Below, in pieces: positions 8,258-14,994 of a stretch of 38,006 bases of DNA. Location: positions 1 to 38,006 of the forward strand of contig CADEEH010000038.1 in NCBI GenBank assembly GCA_902826305.1, read 5' to 3'. Source of the DNA: an uncultured Burkholderiales bacterium (GTDB lineage Bacteria > Pseudomonadota > Gammaproteobacteria > Burkholderiales > Burkholderiaceae_E). The notes under the pieces are model-generated. The model saw only the letters and a program-made list of their open reading frames with translations, made no database searches and had not been told where the DNA came from. Positions within the stretch are counted from its first letter, which is position 1. Every line of letters starts with the position of its first letter. A program made the translations under genes and the position numbers.

Positions 8258-9620
8258 GGTCGACACTCTCCTGCGCGAAAGCCTTCGGCTGGCGCTGCGG
8301 ATCGGCCGGCTCGCCGGTATTCGCCTTGCGCGCGAGGTGGAACAGCACCGACACGTAGGCCACGATCAGTCCGGCGTACAACACCAGGTACATCACCAGC
8401 GTGCCGGCGATCATCGGCGCCGGCACTTCCGAGGCCGCGGCGGCGGTGGACAACACCCCATGCACCAGCCAGGGCTGCCGTCCGATCTCGGTGACGTACC
8501 AGCCGGCGAGCACCGCCACCCAGCCCGAGAAGGTCATGCCGACCAGCACCCGCGCCAGCAGCGGTGACGGTTCGCGGCCGCGACGCAACCGCCACGTCGA
8601 CCACCCGGCGACCGCCAGCATCAGCAGTCCGGTGCCGACCATGATCCGGAACGCGAAGAACACCGGCGCCACCGGCGGATGTGCGTCGAAGTCGTCCAGG
8701 CCTTTGACCTCGCCGTCGAGTTCGTGGGTCAGGTACAGACTGGCAAGCCCCGGGATCGCGATCTCGTATCGGTTCTCGCGTGTCGTCTCGTCGGGCAGCC
8801 CGAACAGCACCGCGGGTGCGTTGCGTTCGGTCTTCCACAGCCCCTCCATCGCGGCCACCTTGGCCGGCTGGTGCTCGAGGGTGTTCAAGCCGTGCAGGTC
8901 ACCGACGATGATCTGGATCGGGATCAGTATCGCGGCGATCGTGGTGCCGGTCTTCAGGCCGAGCCGCACGTCGTCACCACGCTCGCCACGCAGCCAGCGA
9001 TAGGCCGACAGGCCCGCGACCAGGAACGCCATCGTCAGCCCCGAGGCGAGTGACATGTGGGTCAGCCGATACGGGAACGACGGGTTGAAGATCACCTGCC
9101 ACCAGTCGGTGACGTGTGCCTGCCCGTCGATCATCTCGAAGCCGGCCGGGGTGTGCATCCAGCTGTTGAGGGCGATGATCCAGAACGCCGACATCGTGGT
9201 GCCGAACGCGACCAGGAAGGTGGCGATCGTGTGCATCCTCGGCGACACCCGGTCGCCGCCGAACAGCATCACGCCGAGGAACGTCGCCTCGAGAAAAAAG
9301 GCGGTCAGTACTTCGTAGGCGAGCAACGGTCCGGCGATGTTGCCGACGGTGTTCATGAAACCGGGCCAGTTGGTGCCGAACTGGAAACTCATCGTGAGCC
9401 CCGATACGACGCCGAGCCCGAACGTCAGCGCAAACACCTTGACCCAGAAGCCGTAGGCCGCCAGCCACTGCGGTCCGTCGCCGCGGTTGGCGCGGATGCG
9501 CAGGTACAGCAGCAGCCAGCCGAGCGCGATCGTGATCGTCGGGAACAGGATGTGGAACGTGATGTTGGCGCCGAACTGCATGCGCGACAGCAGCAGCGCG
9601 GCAGTCGGGGCGTCAGCCAC
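8250..9620 (-). CDS. cydA: Cytochrome bd-type quinol oxidase subunit I
   Basis: This is the haem-bearing, quinol-oxidising subunit of the bd oxidase. In the 456-residue product H23 (TFHILFP) and H188 (RLTHMSLAS) match haem-ligand positions, E103 and E111 match the acidic proton-path residues, and K254-E259 in QPAKVAAMEG match the quinol-site pair. GWYVTEIGRQPW is also characteristic. The periplasmic Q-loop after residue 260 is short, as in the cyanide-insensitive (CioA) branch rather than the long-loop E. coli type. The start is GTG (9618-9620) with AAGGAG seven bases upstream, inside the end of the regulator gene, so translation is probably coupled. cydB overlaps its stop. Confidence 0.95.
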   Translation of the reverse strand: MADAPTAALLLSRMQFGANITFHILFPTITIALGWLLLYLRIRANRGDGPQWLAAYGFWVKVFALTFGLGVVSGLTMSFQFGTNWPGFMNTVGNIAGPLLAYEVLTAFFLEATFLGVMLFGGDRVSPRMHTIATFLVAFGTTMSAFWIIALNSWMHTPAGFEMIDGQAHVTDWWQVIFNPSFPYRLTHMSLASGLTMAFLVAGLSAYRWLRGERGDDVRLGLKTGTTIAAILIPIQIIVGDLHGLNTLEHQPAKVAAMEGLWKTERNAPAVLFGLPDETTRENRYEIAIPGLASLYLTHELDGEVKGLDDFDAHPPVAPVFFAFRIMVGTGLLMLAVAGWSTWRLRRGREPSPLLARVLVGMTFSGWVAVLAGWYVTEIGRQPWLVHGVLSTAAAASEVPAPMIAGTLVMYLVLYAGLIVAYVSVLFHLARKANTGEPADPQRQPKAFAQESVDHG

Positions 9621-10203
9621 GGCCGATCTCCTTGCGTGATGCGCCGGCTCCGCGGCCGCCGGCGATGGCCTTCATCGAATTCTTGGCGTCCAGCAGCTTC
9701 ACCACCTTGGAGCCCATGCGCATCAAGCGGGCAAGTGTCTGTTCGTCCAGCTTCTGGACGTCGCCGAACCAGTGCACGACCAGTTCGATCAGGTCGTGCA
9801 TCTGGCGCATCCGTGTCTGCGCGTGGGCGTCGTCGGCCGTGGTCGCGGGCTGCACCAGCGCATCGCGCAGCATCGACAACGTCGGATCCACCTCGCGCTT
9901 GCGGCGCTCCTCGGCCAGCGTGCGGAAGATCGCCCAGACGTCGTCCGGGGCGCTGAAGTATTCGCGCCGGTCCCCGGGCAGGTGCTGCAGGCGCACCAGC
10001 CGCCACGACTCGAGTTCCTTCAGGCCCATGCTGACGTTCGAGCGCGAGAAGGCCAGCGCCTCGGCGATCTCGTCGGCATTGACCGGCCGCGCCGACACGA
10101 AGATCAGGGCGTAGATCTGCCCGACGGTGCGGTTGATGCCCCAGCGGCTGCCCATCTCGCCGAAATGGAGCACGAAGGATTGAACCAGGGGAGTCAGGGT
10201 CAT
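9613..10203 (-). CDS. GbsR/MarR-family transcriptional regulator
   Basis: The 196-residue protein has an N-terminal winged helix-turn-helix of the GbsR branch: GEMGSRWGINRTVGQIYALIF, then NADEIAEALAFSRSNVSMGLKELESW as the recognition region, then the wing around GDRREYF. A helical C-terminal part (about 105-180) would serve dimerisation or sensing. It overlaps the cydA start by eight bases and is the promoter-proximal gene of the oxidase operon, which argues that it controls cydAB and itself. The inverted repeat at 10270-10287 is its likely operator. The signal sensed is unknown. ATG at 10201-10203 has only a weak ribosome-binding site. Confidence 0.9.
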   Translation of the reverse strand: MTLTPLVQSFVLHFGEMGSRWGINRTVGQIYALIFVSARPVNADEIAEALAFSRSNVSMGLKELESWRLVRLQHLPGDRREYFSAPDDVWAIFRTLAEERRKREVDPTLSMLRDALVQPATTADDAHAQTRMRQMHDLIELVVHWFGDVQKLDEQTLARLMRMGSKVVKLLDAKNSMKAIAGGRGAGASRKEIGRG

Positions 10204-10230
10204 CGGCGGTCCGGGGAAATGGAAGCTGTT

Positions 10231-10240
10231 GTGACGTCAC
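10231..10240. promoter_or_regulatory. Perfect 10-base palindrome GTGACGTCAC
   Basis: The site is fully self-complementary and lies 27 bases upstream of the regulator start codon, within the leader or promoter of the cydAB operon. Its binding protein is unknown. A 10-base palindrome can occur by chance, but the position makes an operator possible. Confidence 0.4.
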
Positions 10241-10269
10241 CAGGGTCATCATCGATTCCTGGCGTCAAT

Positions 10270-10287
10270 TTTCAGAAATTACTGAAA
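10270..10287. promoter_or_regulatory. Probable GbsR-like operator, TTTCAG-N6-CTGAAA
   Basis: Perfect six-base arms surround an AAATTA centre, giving an 18-base AT-rich island in otherwise GC-rich DNA, 66 bases upstream of the regulator ATG. Size and symmetry fit a dimeric winged-helix regulator of the MarR/GbsR type. That it is the operator of the adjacent regulator is inference. Confidence 0.55.
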
Positions 10288-10517
10288 GTCTAGAACGAAC
10301 CGCAGGCTCGCCGGCCAAACCACTGTCGCCGGCATGGCCGCGCCGATTCCCCGGGTGGGGTGTCCGCGGCGACTGTCGGGCGCCGATTGATCCATGTCAT
10401 GGCACGGGGCAGGCGAGCCGTTAGGCTCGTTCCCACACCCGGACAACCGGCGGGCAAGCGCAAGCCTCGAGCCCCGAGCCTCGCGAGGTCCGCGCCGGTC
10501 CGACCACGGCGGCGACG

Positions 10518-12203
10518 ATGCTTCGGACCCACACCTACCCTCGCTACGAATACCGGCGCCCGCCGGAACTCGGGGGGCCCTCGATACGGCCCCGCCGCAT
10601 GCCGGTGGTGATCGTCGGCGCCGGACCGGTCGGCCTGGTCGCCGCGATCGACCTCGCCCGTCGCGGCCAGCCGGTTCTGCTGCTCGACGAGGACGACACG
10701 GTCAGCGTCGGCTCACGCGCGGTCTGTTACGCGAAGCGCACGCTGGAGATTCTCGATCGGCTCGGCGTCGGCGACGCGGTCACCACACACGGCGTGCCGT
10801 GGCACCTCGGGCGCACGTTCTTCGGCGAAGGTGAGGTGTTCCGCTTCGACCTGCTGCCGGAGTCCGACCATCGACGACCGGCGATGGTCAACCTGCAGCA
10901 GTACCACTTCGAGGAGCACCTGGTGCACGCGGCCGCGCGCACCGAGGGGCTCGACCTGCGCTGGAAACATCGGGTCGCAGCGGTTGCGGTCCGTGACGAC
11001 CACACGTTGCTGACGGTCGAGACACCGGACGGGTACTACCAGCTCGCGGCCGACTGGCTGATCATCGCCGACGGTGCCCGCAGTGGCCTGCGCCGGATGC
11101 TCGGGCTCGAGGTCGAAGGCCGCGTCTTCGACGACCGGTTCCTGATCGCCGATGTCGTCATGAAGGCCGAGTTCGCGGCCGAACGCTGGTTCTGGTTCGA
11201 TCCGCCGTTCCATCGCGGACAGTCGGTGCTGCTGCACAAACAGGCCGACGACGTCTGGCGGATCGACTTCCAGCTCGGCCGCGACGCCGATCCGGAACTG
11301 GAGAAGCAGCCCGACCGGGTGGTCGCACGGGTGCGGTCGATGCTCGGGCCCGACCGTCCGTTCGAACTCGAATGGGTCAGCGTCTACACGTTCCAGTGCC
11401 GGCGCATGGAGAACTTCCGGCACGGCCGGCTGCTGTTCGTCGGCGACTGTGCCCATCAGGTCTCGCCGTTCGGCGCCCGGGGCGCCAACTCGGGCATCCA
11501 GGATGTCGACAACCTGGTCTGGAAACTGGACCTGGTGATCCGCGGGAAGGCGCCCGCGGTGCTGCTGGACAGCTACGACGACGAACGCACCTTCGCCGCC
11601 GACGAGAACATCCTGAATTCGACGCGGGCAACCGAGTTCATCACGCCGAAGAACGCGGCGAGCCTGGCGCTGCGCGATGCGACGTTGTCGCTGGCGCCGA
11701 CGCTGCCGTTCGCGCGCACACTGGTCAATTCCGGGCGCCTGTCGGTGCCCGCATTCCTGACCCGATCCGAGCTGAACATGCCGGACCGCGATCCGTTCCG
11801 CGGCCGGATGATGCCCGGCGCCCCGGCAGACGATGCGCCGGTGGCCGGCTCGCGCGGCGAGCAGTGGCTGCTCGAGGCCCTCGGCGGGCACTTCGTCGCG
11901 ATGGTGTTCATCAGCGACCTCGACACCGTGTCACCGGCGGTGGCCGAGGCGATCGCCGCGCTGGCCGCCGATGAGATCCCGATCGACGTGGTGCTGGTCA
12001 CCGACCTGCCGTCGAAGATGAAGGATGCCCGGGTGCTGGTCGACAGCAAGGGCGTGGCCACCCGTCGGTACGACGCACGCGACGGCACCACCTACGTGAT
12101 CCGGCCCGACCAGCATGTCTGTGCACGTTATCGTCGCTTCGAACCGTCGCGCATCCGCCGCGCGGTGCGGCGCGCTACCGCGCAGGCGGTCGGCGACGTG
12201 TAG
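10518..12203 (+). CDS. FAD-dependent aromatic hydroxylase-like monooxygenase
   Basis: The 561-residue flavoprotein belongs to the group A monooxygenases (MhpA/PheA/TfdB type), which use NAD(P)H and oxygen to hydroxylate phenolic rings. Seen in order are the FAD-binding GAGPVG (34-39), the ADGARS DG-motif (185-190), and FVGDCAHQVSPFGARGANSG (about 308-326) that binds the FAD ribityl and pyrophosphate. The region after about residue 430 is a thioredoxin-like tail (HFVAMVFIS... TTYVIRPDQHVCARYR), common in these hydroxylases. The substrate is unknown and no ring-cleavage enzyme is nearby. ATG at 10518 was chosen, although its ribosome-binding site is weak. A DUF2783 gene follows after 37 bases. 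Confidence 0.87.
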   Translation: MLRTHTYPRYEYRRPPELGGPSIRPRRMPVVIVGAGPVGLVAAIDLARRGQPVLLLDEDDTVSVGSRAVCYAKRTLEILDRLGVGDAVTTHGVPWHLGRTFFGEGEVFRFDLLPESDHRRPAMVNLQQYHFEEHLVHAAARTEGLDLRWKHRVAAVAVRDDHTLLTVETPDGYYQLAADWLIIADGARSGLRRMLGLEVEGRVFDDRFLIADVVMKAEFAAERWFWFDPPFHRGQSVLLHKQADDVWRIDFQLGRDADPELEKQPDRVVARVRSMLGPDRPFELEWVSVYTFQCRRMENFRHGRLLFVGDCAHQVSPFGARGANSGIQDVDNLVWKLDLVIRGKAPAVLLDSYDDERTFAADENILNSTRATEFITPKNAASLALRDATLSLAPTLPFARTLVNSGRLSVPAFLTRSELNMPDRDPFRGRMMPGAPADDAPVAGSRGEQWLLEALGGHFVAMVFISDLDTVSPAVAEAIAALAADEIPIDVVLVTDLPSKMKDARVLVDSKGVATRRYDARDGTTYVIRPDQHVCARYRRFEPSRIRRAVRRATAQAVGDV

Positions 12204-12240
12204 GGACACCGGACAACATCCGACAACCAGGCGCCGAACG

Positions 12241-12480
12241 ATGCCGCTCAACATCGAACCGAACTTCCACGATCCTGACCAGGTGGCGTTGTGGCCGTAC
12301 GCGGCCGGCGACGAGTTCTACGAGTCGCTGGTCGAATCGCTGCGCGGCAAGGATCCGCAGCAGGCGCTCGAGTTCCTGAGCCGCATCGTGCTGGTGCTGG
12401 CGAACCACGTCGGCGACATGAACGTCTTGCGCGAGGTGATCGGCATCGCGAGACAGATCGAGGGTCGGCCCGCCCGGTGA
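12241..12480 (+). CDS. DUF2783 domain protein
   Basis: The 79-residue protein begins MPLNIEPNFHDPDQV and contains FLSRIVLVLANHVGD followed by VLREVIGIARQ, the pattern of DUF2783. The function is unknown. From memory, such small proteins often sit beside FAD-dependent hydroxylases of the kind encoded just upstream, which suggests a shared pathway or accessory role. It has no signal peptide or membrane segment. ATG at 12241 was chosen because the family motif starts there; the in-frame extension into the hydroxylase gene is not credible. Confidence 0.8.
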   Translation: MPLNIEPNFHDPDQVALWPYAAGDEFYESLVESLRGKDPQQALEFLSRIVLVLANHVGDMNVLREVIGIARQIEGRPAR

Positions 12481-12508
12481 GCGGCCACCGGGCAGCGCAT
12501 CCGAGCGG

Positions 12509-12760
12509 CTACGAGCCGTCCGTCGCTGACTGCCTGGCGCGTCCACGCGCGACCAGCGCCTGCCACAGCCGCGTCGCGTTGACCGGCAGCAGCAGCGCAT
12601 GCAGCAGCAGCACCGGCCCGATACCGGCCAGCACCGCGTAGCCGATGAAGGCGAGGTTGCTCGTGATCGCGACCAGCCTGAGCGACACCATGCCGCGCAT
12701 GCAGAAGGTCGCGAGCACGAGCAGCGCCGCGAGGTAGCCGAGCGGCTCGCTCAGATCCAT
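12509..12760 (-). CDS. Small membrane protein, three predicted helices
   Basis: The 83-residue product is almost all membrane: hydrophobic segments at about 6-22, 26-46 and 48-66, then a basic and polar tail. It resembles small proteins sometimes annotated with cyclic-nucleotide-binding or Popeye-type membrane modules, but no nucleotide-binding domain is present and I do not assign a function. ATG at 12758-12760 has AGGAG eight bases upstream, a good site. It is the last gene of the minus-strand block that begins at 19234 and converges on the DUF2783 gene. Confidence 0.75.
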   Translation of the reverse strand: MDLSEPLGYLAALLVLATFCMRGMVSLRLVAITSNLAFIGYAVLAGIGPVLLLHALLLPVNATRLWQALVARGRARQSATDGS

Positions 12761-12802
12761 GTGCGGCGCTCCTGGTCGGTGATCGGCACGGACGGCATCG
12801 AT

Positions 12803-13219
12803 CTAGCGAAACGCGGAGAAGTTGTACTCGCCGAGATCACCGAACGCGGAGAAGAGAACCGTCATCGTGCCGGCCATGTAGAGCGGCATGCCCGGCACCT
12901 CGTCGGACACGTTGCCGCTGAACACACGCACCGCGTCGCCGGAGTCCAGGTTCCGGTGCACGAAGTGGATGCGCCCGGAGGCCGGGCAGTACCAGCCCCG
13001 GATGTGCGCGACATTGCCGATATCGCCGTTGATGTTGCGGCAGGTGGCGGCGCCAGGGGCCCCGGGGCCGCCCTGGGTCGTGATGACGAGCTGGACCGCA
13101 TCCCGGTTGGTCTGCAGGGTCCAGATCGTGTTGGCGATGTTCGCCGGGCGTTCGGCCGACGCCGTGCCGGCGACGGAAAGCAGGGCCGTGGCCAGCGCGC
13201 CCAGAATGGTCGGTTTCAT
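12803..13219 (-). CDS. Exported beta-rich protein of unknown function
   Basis: The 138-residue precursor has a clear Sec signal peptide (about 1-22, ending GTASA before ERPAN). The mature part of about 116 residues has two cysteines (in AATCRN and GWYCPA) that could pair. Its strand-like pattern starts at NTIWTLQTN, passes IRGWYCPASGRIHFVHRN and ends GEYNFSAFR, which suggests a small beta-barrel, perhaps calycin- or avidin-like; this is a guess from pattern only. No enzyme motif is seen. It follows the Ig-like gene at 13263-13733 after 43 bases and is probably in the same transcript. Confidence 0.75.
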   Translation of the reverse strand: MKPTILGALATALLSVAGTASAERPANIANTIWTLQTNRDAVQLVITTQGGPGAPGAATCRNINGDIGNVAHIRGWYCPASGRIHFVHRNLDSGDAVRVFSGNVSDEVPGMPLYMAGTMTVLFSAFGDLGEYNFSAFR

Positions 13220-13262
13220 GGTCTGACTCCTCGAGTCGGTGGTGAGGAATGTCGAGCGGCGG

Positions 13263-13733
13263 CTACGAGCCGACGACCCGGTCGGAGAAGGTCTTGCTGA
13301 CGGTCGGGAGCGGCTGGCTCCTGACATTCAGGATGCGGTCGAGGCTGGCATCCCAGTCTTCGAGGGTCACCTTGACGAGGTCCTTCACGGAGCCTCCGGT
13401 CGCCTGCGCGGGCGCCTTGAATTTCAGCGGGCCGAGCGTGAGGGCGGAGCCGCCGGCGCCCCTGACCAGCGGCACGGCCGCCTGGGTGACGAACTCCGGC
13501 TCGAACGGCGCGATCACGCCGATGTCGGCGACCTTCGCGCCATTCAGGCCCTTCACCCGCAGCGTGACCCCGGTCAGGTCGAGCGGGCCGTTGTTGGTGA
13601 TCTTGACCTTGAAGGTCGCGGTCTCGCCCACGTTGAGGGCTTCGCCCGGAATGCCGACCTCGACGAACTCGAGTGTCACTTCGGTCTCGGGGTATGCCGC
13701 CAGTGCGGCGGCCATGTCGTTGAAGAAAGCCAT
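13263..13733 (-). CDS. Ig/CARDB-like beta-sandwich protein, unknown function
   Basis: In this 156-residue protein, residues about 20-115 look like an Ig-type fold of the CARDB or DUF11 kind: EVTLEFVEVGIPGEALNVGETATFKVKITNNGPLDLTGVTLRV is spread over successive strands. Such domains are normally found in extracellular proteins, yet the N terminus (MAFFNDMAAALAAYP) is not a signal peptide. A short charged region follows (KVTLEDWDASLD). The ATG at 13731-13733 has AAGGAG eight bases upstream. It is flanked by an exported hydrolase and an exported small protein on the same strand, so a role with secreted partners is likely. How it would leave the cell is not evident. Confidence 0.78.
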   Translation of the reverse strand: MAFFNDMAAALAAYPETEVTLEFVEVGIPGEALNVGETATFKVKITNNGPLDLTGVTLRVKGLNGAKVADIGVIAPFEPEFVTQAAVPLVRGAGGSALTLGPLKFKAPAQATGGSVKDLVKVTLEDWDASLDRILNVRSQPLPTVSKTFSDRVVGS

Positions 13734-13822
13734 CAGAATCTCCTTTGGAGTGGGTGGCGACCGGCAGGCGGTGACCAGGAACGCTGCCGGCCAGCGCGAA
13801 CCTGGGAAAGACGCGTCGCCGC

Positions 13823-14977
13823 CTACCGGCGCAGCCACTCGGCCACACCCCGGCTGGCGTTCTCGATCCGATCGCTCTGCAGCCACTGCATCGCGGCCTG
13901 CGAACGCCGCAGGTACGCGTCGAGGAACGCGAGTCCCGTCGACGACAGCCAGCGGACCATCTCGTCGCACTTCGCCGCGTTGCCGAGCAACTGCACACAC
14001 TTCTCGCCGTTGAGCTCGAACAACGTGTGGAAAGCGTCGGCGTCGTGCAGGTAGAGCTGGTACTTGTCGCCGGGTGGCATCCGCTGGAATCCGAGGCGGC
14101 GTCCGAACGGCGTGTCGCCGACGCAGCTGCCGGGTTCCGGTCCCGGGTTGCAGGTGCTGTCACCATCGCCGGTGGCGGTGAGGACCGGACGGGTGACCTC
14201 GCTCCAGGAATGCCGCGGCTGCTGGAACTTGGTGTCGAAGAAACTTTCCGCCCCCGGCTGCTGCGGCGAGAACGCGAGGAACGCGATCGGCCGCGGATCG
14301 GACAGGTCCACCGGCCTGTCGGCGAACAGGCGCTTCGCGCCGGCCACCGTCTGTGCGCCGCCGCTGCCGGCCGAGTGCCCGCCGACCGCGATCCGGTCCA
14401 GGTCGATGCGGCGCGAGAACGGACCACCCGCATTCAACCGGGCGAGTTCCTCGAGCACCGCCCGGATGTCGTGGGGCCGGTCCCAGTTCAGGTACTTGAA
14501 GTTGCGGCAGGCAGGTTCGTCGGGAATGCCGACGACCGGGCACAAGCGGCCGCGACTGCTGCCGCTGCGCCCGGCGTGGGCGATGCTCACCGTGAAGTAG
14601 CCGGCACGTGCGGTCGCCTCGCTCCATTCGACCATGCTGGTCGCGGGCGACTCCTTGCCTTCGGCGCCGCCGTGGGACCAGACCACGACCGGCATCGGCT
14701 CGCGCGCGCCGACGGGCACGCGGACCAGCATCTCCACGCTGCGCAGGTCACCGGCGGCATCGGTGTAGGCGGTGCGCAGCTGGACCTGCGTGAACTCGTG
14801 CTCGCTCGACGGGAAGTACAGGCAGTCGGCCGTCTGCGCCTGGTTGCAGGTCGGGGCCGTCTGCGCCCACGCGCTCGCCGCGAGGCCGAGCGAGAGCGCC
14901 AGCGTGCAGGCCGGGCGCACCAGTCGACGCGATGCGGCGCGAGGCGGAAAATCGATGGATCCTGGATGTCGTGACAT
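13823..14977 (-). CDS. Exported alpha/beta-hydrolase
   Basis: The 384-residue precursor has an N-terminal signal with a long basic lead and a hydrophobic stretch at about 24-38, ending SAWA before QTAP. The alpha/beta-hydrolase core shows the oxyanion segment VVWSHGG (about 98-104), the nucleophile elbow GGHSAG with Ser202, a probable acid in TGDGD (D271 or D273) and His317 in DAFHTLF. Several cysteine pairs fit a disulfide-bonded periplasmic or secreted protein. It resembles platelet-activating-factor-acetylhydrolase-like lipases/esterases; the substrate is unknown. ATG at 14977 has GGGAG eight bases before it. An ATG at 14998 overlaps the previous gene's stop as ATGA but has a poorly placed ribosome site. 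Confidence 0.85.
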   Translation of the reverse strand: MSRHPGSIDFPPRAASRRLVRPACTLALSLGLAASAWAQTAPTCNQAQTADCLYFPSSEHEFTQVQLRTAYTDAAGDLRSVEMLVRVPVGAREPMPVVVWSHGGAEGKESPATSMVEWSEATARAGYFTVSIAHAGRSGSSRGRLCPVVGIPDEPACRNFKYLNWDRPHDIRAVLEELARLNAGGPFSRRIDLDRIAVGGHSAGSGGAQTVAGAKRLFADRPVDLSDPRPIAFLAFSPQQPGAESFFDTKFQQPRHSWSEVTRPVLTATGDGDSTCNPGPEPGSCVGDTPFGRRLGFQRMPPGDKYQLYLHDADAFHTLFELNGEKCVQLLGNAAKCDEMVRWLSSTGLAFLDAYLRRSQAAMQWLQSDRIENASRGVAEWLRR

Positions 14978-14994
14978 GGCCTTTTCTCCCTTCG

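Larger units (their letters stand above)
10204..10517. other. Intergenic region between the gbsR-like gene and the FAD hydroxylase
   Basis: This 314-base divergent gap contains no credible gene. It holds the palindrome at 10231-10240 and the inverted repeat at 10270-10287, both near the regulator gene. On the minus strand a TTGACG follows just downstream of the repeat, but no good -10 element sits at the expected spacing. The part next to the hydroxylase gene (about 10300-10517) is GC-rich and shows no clear promoter. Confidence 0.6.
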
